Shown here one piece after another: positions 37,364-45,472 of a stretch of 64,000 nucleotides of DNA; position 1 is the first letter of the stretch; every line of letters starts with the position of its first letter. The notes beneath the pieces were generated by a model. The model did not search any database and was not told the DNA's origin. It was given only the letters and a program-made list of their open reading frames with translations. The position numbers were made by a program, and so were the translations under genes. Origin of the DNA: JAXDMK01 sp963790325 (GTDB taxonomy: Bacteria; Actinomycetota; Acidimicrobiia; Acidimicrobiales; AC-14); assembly GCA_963790325.1 (NCBI GenBank), contig CAWBNY010000003.1, positions 744,001 to 808,000 on the forward strand. Reading direction: 5' to 3'.

Positions 37364-39223
37364 TCACCCTGCGCTTTCGATGGTCGAGGGGGTCCCGGCG
37401 GCGCGATCGACGCTGGCGGCGAGCACCGCCACGGTCGCCCCGTCGAGCAGCACCGCGATGTCGACCTCGGCCCCGAAGGTCTGGGTGACGATGTCGAACA
37501 TGCGGACCAGCGCCAGCGAGGTGCCGCCGAGGTCGAAGAAGTCGTCCTCGACGCCGACCGAGTCGACGTCGAGGATGGAGCACCACAGGTCGGCGATTGC
37601 CTTCTCGGTCGCGGTGAGGCCATCACCGTCGGATCCGTTCCGACCACCCGAGGTCGGCCATGGCAGTGCGGCGCGATCGATCTTGCCGTTGCTGGTCACG
37701 GGCACGGCGTCGAGAGGTACGTAGGCCGACGGCCGCATGTGGGACGGCAGCGCCTGCGCCAGCCGCTCGGCCACCTCCCGCTGGACCCGGTCGAACCAGG
37801 CCTGGTCCGGCGCCCGCCCGGCGACCGGGACGAGGTAGGCGACCAGGCGGACGTCGCCCTCGCCGTAGTCTCGAGCGACCACGACGCTTGCGCCGACCTC
37901 CGGATGGAGCACGATGGTCGCCTCCACCTCCCCCGGCTCGACACGGAAGCCCCGCACCTTGATCTGGTCGTCGGTCCGTCCCAGATACCCGTACTGGCCG
38001 TCCTCGAGCTGCACGACACGGTCGCCGGTGCGGTAGAGACGGAGACCGGGACGGTCAGGACGGACGACGAAGCGCGACGCGGTCAGCTCGGCGCGGTTCA
38101 GGTACCCCCGCGCCACGCCGGGGCCACCGACGTAGAGCTCGCCGGGCCGGCCCGGCTCCACCGGGGTCGAGTGCTCGTCCAGGACCTCGAAGCACAGGTC
38201 GGGCAGCGGCACTCCGATGGGGCTGACCAGGGCGTCGCTCAGATCGGTCCGGACGATTCGCCGGTAGGAGGCGTGCACCGTGGTCTCGGTGATCCCGTAC
38301 ATGTTCACCAGCTCGGGTCGCCGGTCGCCGTGACGGTCGATCCAGGGCCCGAGCATGCCGACGTCCAGGCGCTCGCCGCCGAGGATCACGAGACGGAGCG
38401 CGCCGAGGTCGGTCGCGGGTCGGGCGAGGTCGGCCGCGATCAGCTGCCGGAACGCGGTCGGGGTCTGGTTCAGCACGGTCACGCGCTGTCGCCTCAGAAG
38501 ATCCAGGAAGGCGCCCGGGGACCGCGACACGTCCTGGGGCACGATGACGACCTTGCCGCCGGAGGCCAGCGCTCCCCAGATCTCCCACACCGAGAAGTCG
38601 AAGGAGGCGGAATGGAACATCGTCCACACGTCCGAGGGCCCGAACTGGAACCACGGATCGGTCCGCCGGAGGAGCCGGACGACGTTGCGGTGCTCCACGA
38701 GCACGCCCTTCGGTGTGCCCGTCGACCCCGAGGTGTAGATCACGTAGGCCAGGTTCTCCTGGCTCGCACCCGGCGTCGGCGGCAGTGACCGATCCTCGTC
38801 CTGATCCTCCTCGTCGACGGGCAGGAGGACCACCGACGGAGGAAGCATCGTCGGAACGACCCCGGGTCCGAACACCACCACCGACGCTCCGCTGTCGGAG
38901 ACAAGCCACTCCACCCGCTCGACAGGGAACGTCGGGTCGATCGGCAGGTAGGCGCCTCCCGCCTTGAGGACCCCGAGCATCGCCACCACGAGCTCGTACG
39001 TCCGCCCGAGGTGGAGGCCGACCACGACCTCGGGCCCGACGCCGGCCCGGACGAGGCGGGCCGCGAGCCGCGTCGAACGCGCGTCCAACTCGCCGTAGGT
39101 CAGCTCGCCGTTGCCGGCGCTGACCGCGATGGCATCGGGATCGGCACGGGCCGCGGACTCGAACAGGTGATGGAGGCAGGCCCTCGGCTCGGCCAGCGGC
39201 TCGACGCCCGGAACCAAGGTCAA
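37364..39223 (-). CDS. NRPS adenylation-carrier didomain (SyrB1-like, threonine signature)
   Basis: About 619 residues, close to SyrB1 in length. Adenylation domain: YVIYTSGSTGTPKGV, FDFSVWEIW, MYGITETTVH, YRTGD, then NGKIDRAALP. Aligned by eye to the PheA pocket, residues D, F, W, N, I, G, M, V, H match the known threonine code. Carrier domain: FFDLGGTSLALVRM with the phosphopantetheine Ser near 569. No condensation domain. The TTG at 39223 starts the conserved region; the frame is open to 39391. Directly upstream of the halogenase, which would act on its bound amino acid. Confidence 0.92.
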   Translation of the reverse strand: MTLVPGVEPLAEPRACLHHLFESAARADPDAIAVSAGNGELTYGELDARSTRLAARLVRAGVGPEVVVGLHLGRTYELVVAMLGVLKAGGAYLPIDPTFPVERVEWLVSDSGASVVVFGPGVVPTMLPPSVVLLPVDEEDQDEDRSLPPTPGASQENLAYVIYTSGSTGTPKGVLVEHRNVVRLLRRTDPWFQFGPSDVWTMFHSASFDFSVWEIWGALASGGKVVIVPQDVSRSPGAFLDLLRRQRVTVLNQTPTAFRQLIAADLARPATDLGALRLVILGGERLDVGMLGPWIDRHGDRRPELVNMYGITETTVHASYRRIVRTDLSDALVSPIGVPLPDLCFEVLDEHSTPVEPGRPGELYVGGPGVARGYLNRAELTASRFVVRPDRPGLRLYRTGDRVVQLEDGQYGYLGRTDDQIKVRGFRVEPGEVEATIVLHPEVGASVVVARDYGEGDVRLVAYLVPVAGRAPDQAWFDRVQREVAERLAQALPSHMRPSAYVPLDAVPVTSNGKIDRAALPWPTSGGRNGSDGDGLTATEKAIADLWCSILDVDSVGVEDDFFDLGGTSLALVRMFDIVTQTFGAEVDIAVLLDGATVAVLAASVDRAAGTPSTIESAG

Positions 39224-39876
39224 TGGCCTAGCCTGAACGCCGTTTCCAGACTCATCCGGAGCGCTCCCACCACGCGACGGGCCGAGAAGCCAACCGTTCC
39301 ACGGGCCCGGCTCCGATGTCAAGGTGCACCTCCGTCGTCGGCGGTGTCGGGAGCTGGCGCCAGCTGGCGACACTCCATCAGCTGCTCCCAAGACGGGCCG
39401 CGCCCAGCACGGCGGCGCCGATCACTGTCGACGGGGCCTCGCCAGCCTCGGCGAGGGACCCGTCGCGGAATCCCGACCCCCTGCCGCGGCGTCCGCACGA
39501 GAGCAGGGGGCTCCCGTCGGGCAGGGGAAGGTCGGCGTCGACCGGAAGTTCTGCCGTCGACGTCGCCGGACGGTCGACAGCGGCACGGGAGCATCTTTCT
39601 TTGTCGATCTCCTACGATGGGTCGCCCACCTGACGGGCACCGTCGGCGCTTGCGACAACCACATCAACAGCTCGATCTGCATCGAGAGGTCGTCATCATC
39701 CGGCACCACCACCCTGTCCGACTGCGACCGCGATCTCGGTGTCGATTCCCCGGGAACCTCGTCCGGTAAACGTATGAGGAGGGCGCGGACGGGCAGGAGG
39801 CCGACAACCACTCCATCGTCGCCGGATCTGGGCACCCCCGAGATCGACCGGCCCCGGCTCTCTCGTCGGACGCCCG
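39224..39876. other. Divergent intergenic region of the biosynthetic cluster
   Basis: About 650 bp between the adenylation gene (minus) and the ATP-grasp gene (plus), with patches of lower GC (for example around 39590-39620 and 39650-39700). Open frames exist on both strands but their products are Arg/Ser-rich like random translations. It should contain both promoters; no convincing -35/-10 pair or operator was found. A short precursor peptide hidden here cannot be excluded. Confidence 0.4.
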
Positions 39877-41428
39877 ATGGTCGAGCAGGATCCGTCCGTG
39901 ACGGGTGACGATCCGGGAGTGGCGGCCAGCTTCCGGCGGCTGCAGGCGAGTCTCGTCCCCCCGCTCGGCGAGCCCGGCGACCCCCGGCCGGGCGTCGTGG
40001 TGGTCGTCCCCAGCTTCACCCTGGACGCGGCGGGGATGCGCAAGATCCCCGGTGTGCTGCATTACGAGGAACGGTTGCTGGCGTTCCTCCATCTGCTCCG
40101 CGACCCGCGGTGCCACATGGTGTTCCTCAGCAGCCTGCCGCTGTCCGACCTGGCGGTTGACTACGCCCTCGGCCTGGTGGCGTCCCTGCCGGGATGGCAC
40201 GCCCGGCGGCGCCTGGACCTCCTCAGCTGCAATGACGGCAGACCGGAACCGCTGACCGAGAAGATCCTGCACCGGCCGGCGATGGTCGAGCGGATCAGGG
40301 ATCTCGTCGCCGGTCGCGGGGACGCCTGCATCCTGGCCTTCAACGGCAGCCACTTCGAGAGGACCCTCGCCGTGCAGATCGGGGCGCCGCTCTACGCGTG
40401 TGACCCGGCCCTCGCCCACCTGGGATCGAAGAGCGGGGCCCGCCGGCTCCTGCCGCGAGTCGGGGGTACCGGTCCCTCCCGGGGTCGAGGGCCTGCGCGA
40501 CCTCGACGACCTGGTCGGGGCGCTGACCGAGTTGCGGGCCACCGACCCGACAGTCGGGCGGGCGATCGTCAAGCTGAACGAGAGCTTCGGCGCCGGCGGC
40601 AACCTGCTCTTCGACTTCGCCGGGGCGCCGGCGGCAGTTGACGGGCTGGAGGAGTGGATCCGACGCCACTTCCGGGAACGGATCGAGTTCGCCACCCCTC
40701 CCGACACGTGGGAGAGCTACGCCGGCAAGCTGGCCCAGATGGGCGGTGTGGTCGAGCAGTTCCTGGGCGGTGCCCAGGTCCGCTCACCGTCCGTGCAGGT
40801 TCGCCTGGGCCCGGGAGGGAGGGCGTCGATCCTGTCCACCCAGGACCAGCACTTCGTCGGCGCGGCGCTGCAGACCTATGCCGGCGGCACCTTTCCCGCC
40901 CACCCCGCCTACTGCCGGGACGTGCAGGCGCTGGCGTTGCAGGCGGGGCGGACACTGGCGGCCAAGGGGGCGGTCGGGATCGCCAGCATCGACTTCCTCG
41001 CCGTGGGCGACGACGATCGCTGGGACCTCTACGCCCTGGAGATCAACCTTCGGATGGGAGGCGGGACGGCGCCGCTGATGTTCCTCGACGGCCTCACCGA
41101 AGGCCGCTACGAGCCCGAGGTCGGCGGGTACCTGACCCCCGACGGGCACCCGCGGTGCTACGTCTCCTCTGACCGTCTCCAGCACGAGTCCTACCGCCAG
41201 CTGGGGTCGGACGGCGTCCTCGACGTGGCCTTCCGCCAGGGCCTGCTCTACTCCGGCCGGGACGGGCGGGGAGCGGTGCTGCACATGCTCGGAGCGGTAC
41301 CGGAGTTCGGCAAGCTGGGCGCGGTCGTGATCGGCGAGACCGTCGAGTCGGCCCAGGAGCAGTACCGCCGTCTGGTCTCCGCCCTGGACGCGGCGAGCGG
41401 TGCCAGTCGAACCGGCTCGGCCCGGTGA
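39877..41428 (+). pseudogene. ATP-grasp ligase (pre-ATP-grasp, PGM1-like), broken by a +1 frameshift
   Basis: Two frames together make one ligase. The N-terminal part (39877-40452) is a pre-ATP-grasp domain ending LAHLGSKSGARRLL. The C-terminal part (from 40454 to 41428) continues RESGVPVPPGVEGLRDLDDL and has the ATP-grasp core (AIVKLNESFGAGGNLLFDF, GIASIDFLAV, ALEINLRMGGGTAPL). One extra C at 40453 separates them; without it the protein would be 516 residues. PGM1-type ligases join amino acids or peptides, which suits this cluster. Either a pseudogene or a sequence error. Confidence 0.85.
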
Positions 41429-41440
41429 CGTTCGCGTCAC
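41425..41440 (+). terminator. Short UUCG hairpin at the end of the ATP-grasp gene
   Basis: GTGACG-TTCG-CGTCAC is a perfect 6-bp stem with a stable TTCG tetraloop and includes the ATP-grasp stop codon. No T-tract follows, so it is only a possible terminator or RNA-stabilising hairpin. Confidence 0.3.
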
Positions 41441-41603
41441 ACGACGAGGTCAGCGGAAAGCACCCGTGTTGTCGGGGACGACCCTGCTCCCTTCGCCCTC
41501 GGCGTGCCGGCGGGCGTGGCCGGCACCGACGACCACCGCCACCACCAGCCGCTGACCGCTGGGCAGCTCGGGCCGGCGAGACGGGCCCGGTTGGGCGGAA
41601 CTC

Positions 41604-44600
41604 CTAGGGAGCTCTCTTGGGCGCTGCGCCCGACGTCGGTGCCGGCATGGGCTGGGTGAGCCTGGCCAGGTTCTCCTCGTAGCGCTGAACCTTCTCCAAC
41701 GCCTTCCTCCAGGCGGCCAGGGCTTCCGTCGCCAGCTGCTGGCGCTTCTCCAGCCGGTGCCGGTACTTGAAGTCGCCGCCGGCCAGCGCCGCCACCGCCC
41801 GCTGGTACGTGGCATAGGCCTCCCGCTCCGCCACCTGCGCCTTCTCGACCGTCCGCTGGTGCCCCAGGCGCTCCTTCACCGCGGCCGCGGTGGTCTCCCC
41901 GACCTGGCGGGCGTCGACCTCCTCCGAGAAGGCGAGGTACTTCCGGTAGGCGTCGTCGTGGAGCCGCTTGGCCGTGTCGTACTTGACCTGGGCGGCGACC
42001 CGATCGGGGTGGTTGGCCGGCAGCTGGCTGTCGTTGGCCTGCTTCAGCGCCGCGCTCGCCTGCTGCATGTCGGTGAGGCCGGTCTTCATGTCGATGAGGA
42101 TCTCGTTGCGCCGCTCGGCGTTCCCGCCGTAGACGTTCTCCAGGTGGTCCTGGGCCTCCTTGTACTTCAGGGAGGACGGATCCAGATCCTCGGCCTTCCG
42201 CCGTCCGGCGTTGGCGTCCTCCGCCGCCAGCTTGACGATGGGGTCGAGGTCGTAGGAGCGGGCCGGGTCGATCCGGGCCATCCGCCAGAACTGCAGGGCG
42301 TGGCGGCTCTCGTGGGCGAAGACCTCACACAGCCGGGCGAACTTGGCCGCAGTCAGGTCGCCCTTGAACTGGTCGGGGCTCACGTGGATCTCCCAGTGCT
42401 GGGGGATGAGCTGGCCGTCGAACGCGTCGTTCACCACCTTGAGCCGCAGCGGCGGGGATCCGGCCGCCACCAGCTCCCGGTTGACGACCTCCAGCAGCGC
42501 CTCGGCCCGCGCCTGCGGCGTCTTCAGCGTGGCCAACTTGTCGTAGATCGGGACGAACCCGGCCGCCTTGTGACGGAACGTCTCGCTCATCCGGATCTGC
42601 AGCTCGTGGGCGGTGCCCGTCGCCGCCGGGCCGCCGGTGGCGATGGGGGCGGCGGCGGTGATCCTGACGTCGGTCTGCTTCCGCCACCCCGGCGACTTGG
42701 CGTCGAGGTACCCCTCGGCCTGGGTCACCCTGGTGGCCGCGTCCGGCCCCGAGAACTTCACCTCCACGTGGCGGGTTTCGGCCGTCCCGGACACCGCCAC
42801 CTCGCCCCCGAAGACGGTGACCACGTTCTGCGCCATCTGCTGGCGGTAGGCCTCGAACCGGTCCACCAGCGCCTTGCGCTCGGCCACCGGCATCGTCCGG
42901 CCGAGGCCGACGCCGGCCTCCAGCTCGCCGACGTGCTGCTTCCAGCCCGCCCCCTGCTTGAGCATGGCCCCGACCGCCTCGTTGGGCATCGTCCGGACCG
43001 CCTGCTCGGCCGCCTTGACCGTGGGCGCGTCGGGGGCAACCGGTTTGTTCCCGAGCTCGTGCTTGAAGGCACTGGTCGACATCGTCGACGTCCCCCGGCC
43101 CGCCTTCCACGCCGCGTACTCCCGGCCCGCCCGGCTGTTCAGCCGGTTGGTGGCGGCGTCCATGACCACGCTCTGGACCGCCCCGTCGACGATCATGTCG
43201 GCGAAGTCGGACGCGCTCTTGGGGATGGCGTTGCCGTTGACGACCTCGTTGATGGCGATCTCGGCCGCAGTCATGTAGACGGAGGACGTCGCCGACGAGA
43301 CGCCGCTGATCGTCGCCTGCCCGAACCAGCTGTTGGCAAAGCCGGGAAGCGTCTTGTCGAAGCGGGCCTTCAGGGCGACCTGGAAGCGGGCTTGAAGGGG
43401 CCCGCCCATCAGCGTCATGACCGAGGTGACGCCCGCCTTCTTCAGCAGGTCGGCCAGACCGAAGTCCTTGCGCTGCCCGTAGTACATCTCCGACGCCCGC
43501 TGGGCCCCTTCCTGGGCCGCCTGGTACCCCCCGGCCACCAGGGCGGCACCGGTGAGCCCGAGGCCGCCCGATGCGACCCCGGCTGCGATCGTCCCCGCCG
43601 TCTTGAACGCCTCCAGCGCCGTGATCACCCGGCCGGCGCCGCTGGTCACCCGCTTCTCGTAGGCCAGGTACTTCGTGACCGCGTCGGCGGTGGTCGTCTC
43701 GGCCATCGCCGTGAGGGGGACGGCGAGCTCGTACTGGCCGAGGTTGAAGGCGGTGATCGCCTTCTCGTACAGGGCGTCGGCCTTGTCCCACATCTTGACC
43801 GACGGGTAGGGCGCGCTACCGGACCCGAACGCCTCCGAGATGTGGCGCACGAGGCCGAAGCCGATCTTGCGGGCGTTGATGTCGCTGCGATCCTGGTGTT
43901 CGATCCGCATCTCGATGTTGGCGTCCCGCAACATCCCCAGGAGCTTCTGGAGCTCCTTCAGCTCCTGCCGGTCCGAGACCCACGCCGAGTACTCCCTCTG
44001 GTACTCGTGGCGGAGGTTGGCCTCGGTGATGAAGCCCTTGGTGTTCTTGACAGTGATCGGCCACTGGCCGAGCGCCTTGTCCGCCGATGCCGTAGGGCGG
44101 ACGTCGACCTTGATGGGCTGCTTGGTGACCTCCGCGATCGCCCATTCCCGGAACGCCATCTCCGCCTTGACGTCCCACTCCGGCTCCTGGTGGACGTCGT
44201 CGCCCAGCAGGAGCTTGGGATCGATGGTGATGTCCTCCGAGGGCCGCTTCCGACCGCCGTAGGTGTCGAGCTGTCGTTTGCGGCGCTGGTAGGCGGGGTC
44301 GAGCTGATGGATGGCGTGGGTCGTCGGATCGGGCGGCCTCGGGAACCCCGTCTGGGGCGCCAGGTACCCGTACTCGTTCTTGTACGACTCGGACCGGAGC
44401 TTGTTGTCGATGTAGTGCCAGTCGACCACCGCCTGCCACCGGTCGAGCTGCTCGGCGGTGAGGGCGCCGAGCAGGCCGGGGAGGCGCTCCCGGAGCTCGG
44501 CCCGCACGTCGGGCCCGCGGATCGGGATGCCGTTCTTGTCGACCGGCATCCCGAGGGCGTCGACCGCGCCCCTGCCGTCGCGCTGGATGACGAGGGTGAC

Positions 44601-44765
44601 CGCCCGGTTGCCTGCGTCCCGTTGGAGATCGAGGATCTCGTCCGGGTTGGCGGTGCGGGTGTCGAAGCCGACGGTTGCTCCCGCCCGGCTCGTCGCCTTG
44701 GTCGCGCCGCGCGCCGGCGCCGGAGGCGGCGGGCGCCCGGGATGGCGGTCTCGCGGCGGAGGCAT
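41604..44765 (-). CDS. Second large putative CIS effector with HExxH metallopeptidase-like domain
   Basis: A 1053-residue protein. N terminus: Pro/Arg-rich, then LQRDAGNRAVTLVIQRD (47-63), the motif shared with the DUF4157 protein and the effector at 14911-17604. Middle: long helical region with Gly/Ala-rich hydrophobic stretches (TAGTIAAGVASGGLGLTGAA...). C terminus: WEIHVSPDQFKGD, HESRHALQFWRMAR near residue 817, YGGNAERRN, and SEEVDARQVGE near 945, aligning with the other effector. Ends in a coiled coil. A zinc peptidase toxin is the best guess. A small gene of unknown role lies just upstream on the same strand. Confidence 0.8.
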   Translation of the reverse strand: MPPPRDRHPGRPPPPAPARGATKATSRAGATVGFDTRTANPDEILDLQRDAGNRAVTLVIQRDGRGAVDALGMPVDKNGIPIRGPDVRAELRERLPGLLGALTAEQLDRWQAVVDWHYIDNKLRSESYKNEYGYLAPQTGFPRPPDPTTHAIHQLDPAYQRRKRQLDTYGGRKRPSEDITIDPKLLLGDDVHQEPEWDVKAEMAFREWAIAEVTKQPIKVDVRPTASADKALGQWPITVKNTKGFITEANLRHEYQREYSAWVSDRQELKELQKLLGMLRDANIEMRIEHQDRSDINARKIGFGLVRHISEAFGSGSAPYPSVKMWDKADALYEKAITAFNLGQYELAVPLTAMAETTTADAVTKYLAYEKRVTSGAGRVITALEAFKTAGTIAAGVASGGLGLTGAALVAGGYQAAQEGAQRASEMYYGQRKDFGLADLLKKAGVTSVMTLMGGPLQARFQVALKARFDKTLPGFANSWFGQATISGVSSATSSVYMTAAEIAINEVVNGNAIPKSASDFADMIVDGAVQSVVMDAATNRLNSRAGREYAAWKAGRGTSTMSTSAFKHELGNKPVAPDAPTVKAAEQAVRTMPNEAVGAMLKQGAGWKQHVGELEAGVGLGRTMPVAERKALVDRFEAYRQQMAQNVVTVFGGEVAVSGTAETRHVEVKFSGPDAATRVTQAEGYLDAKSPGWRKQTDVRITAAAPIATGGPAATGTAHELQIRMSETFRHKAAGFVPIYDKLATLKTPQARAEALLEVVNRELVAAGSPPLRLKVVNDAFDGQLIPQHWEIHVSPDQFKGDLTAAKFARLCEVFAHESRHALQFWRMARIDPARSYDLDPIVKLAAEDANAGRRKAEDLDPSSLKYKEAQDHLENVYGGNAERRNEILIDMKTGLTDMQQASAALKQANDSQLPANHPDRVAAQVKYDTAKRLHDDAYRKYLAFSEEVDARQVGETTAAAVKERLGHQRTVEKAQVAEREAYATYQRAVAALAGGDFKYRHRLEKRQQLATEALAAWRKALEKVQRYEENLARLTQPMPAPTSGAAPKRAP

Positions 44766-44832
44766 CGCGCCCGCCAGGCTAATTTCGGACCCCTTGCCCC
44801 AACGGGCAGACTTTCCGGCCCCGCAAGCCCGG

Positions 44833-45258
44833 TCAGCGGGGGTCGCGGCGGACGCTGAGGCCGACGACGGTGTCGCACTCGACGACGACGGTCAGGAAGG
44901 CGTCGGCCGGCGCGTCCCCCGCCGCCGCACGGGTCATGGCCCCGTATTCAGGACCCAGGCCGTGGAGCCGGGGAAGGTCCCGGAACGGTCCGAACCGGTC
45001 GCGCACCGCGGGCCACTCGAGCGCAGGTCCGCCGGCCCGGAGCTCGACGTCGACCACGCCGGTGACGTCGTCGCCCCACGGCCGGACCTCGAGCGCGGCG
45101 AACGGGGAATCCGGTTCGCAGATCACGCGCATGCCGCCGCTGCGGGCTTGACTCGGCTCCGACTGTCCCCACCGGCCGGTGAAGCGGTCGAGGTCGTCGC
45201 TCGCCCACACGTCCGCCACGAGCGCGGCCAACGCGGTGATCTGGTCGGAGCTCGCCAC
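44833..45258 (-). CDS. Hypothetical protein upstream of the second effector
   Basis: A 141-residue protein not recognised. It has a regular globular composition (FAALEVRPWGDDVTGVVDVE, RLHGLGPEYGAMTRA, FLTVVVECDTVVGLSVRRDP) unlike shadow frames here. It is 67 bp upstream of the large effector on the same strand, so an immunity, chaperone or regulatory partner is possible, but nothing in the sequence proves it. Confidence 0.55.
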   Translation of the reverse strand: MASSDQITALAALVADVWASDDLDRFTGRWGQSEPSQARSGGMRVICEPDSPFAALEVRPWGDDVTGVVDVELRAGGPALEWPAVRDRFGPFRDLPRLHGLGPEYGAMTRAAAGDAPADAFLTVVVECDTVVGLSVRRDPR

Positions 45259-45472
45259 CAGCGGCGAGGGTACCTGCGGTCATACACCGAGACCCGTGCA
45301 CAACCGGTGGAAGGAACGGCAGCCAGCCAGGGTGAGCTTCCGATCACGGCTCGCCGGGACGAGCAGGCCGTCGAGGCCCTGCATCGGATCGACGGGGCGC
45401 TCCGGGTCGCTCTCGGGCTCGCTTGACCGACCGCCGCCCGTCGGCGGCTGAAGATATCTAGGCTGGCCGACC

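Noticed and set aside
39319..39594. 91-aa minus-strand ORF upstream of the adenylation gene as a precursor peptide
   Set aside because: AGGAGA lies upstream but too far from the ATG and the product is Arg/Pro-rich like a random frame.
41757..44858. 1033-aa open frame opposite effector 2
   Set aside because: Leu/Gly/Arg/His-rich antisense product; the effector on the other strand has homologous sequence elsewhere in the window.
45329..45426. Possible 32-39-aa ORF ending ALRVALGLA
   Set aside because: Helical-looking peptide on the plus strand but no ribosome binding site, weak start and no relatives recognised.
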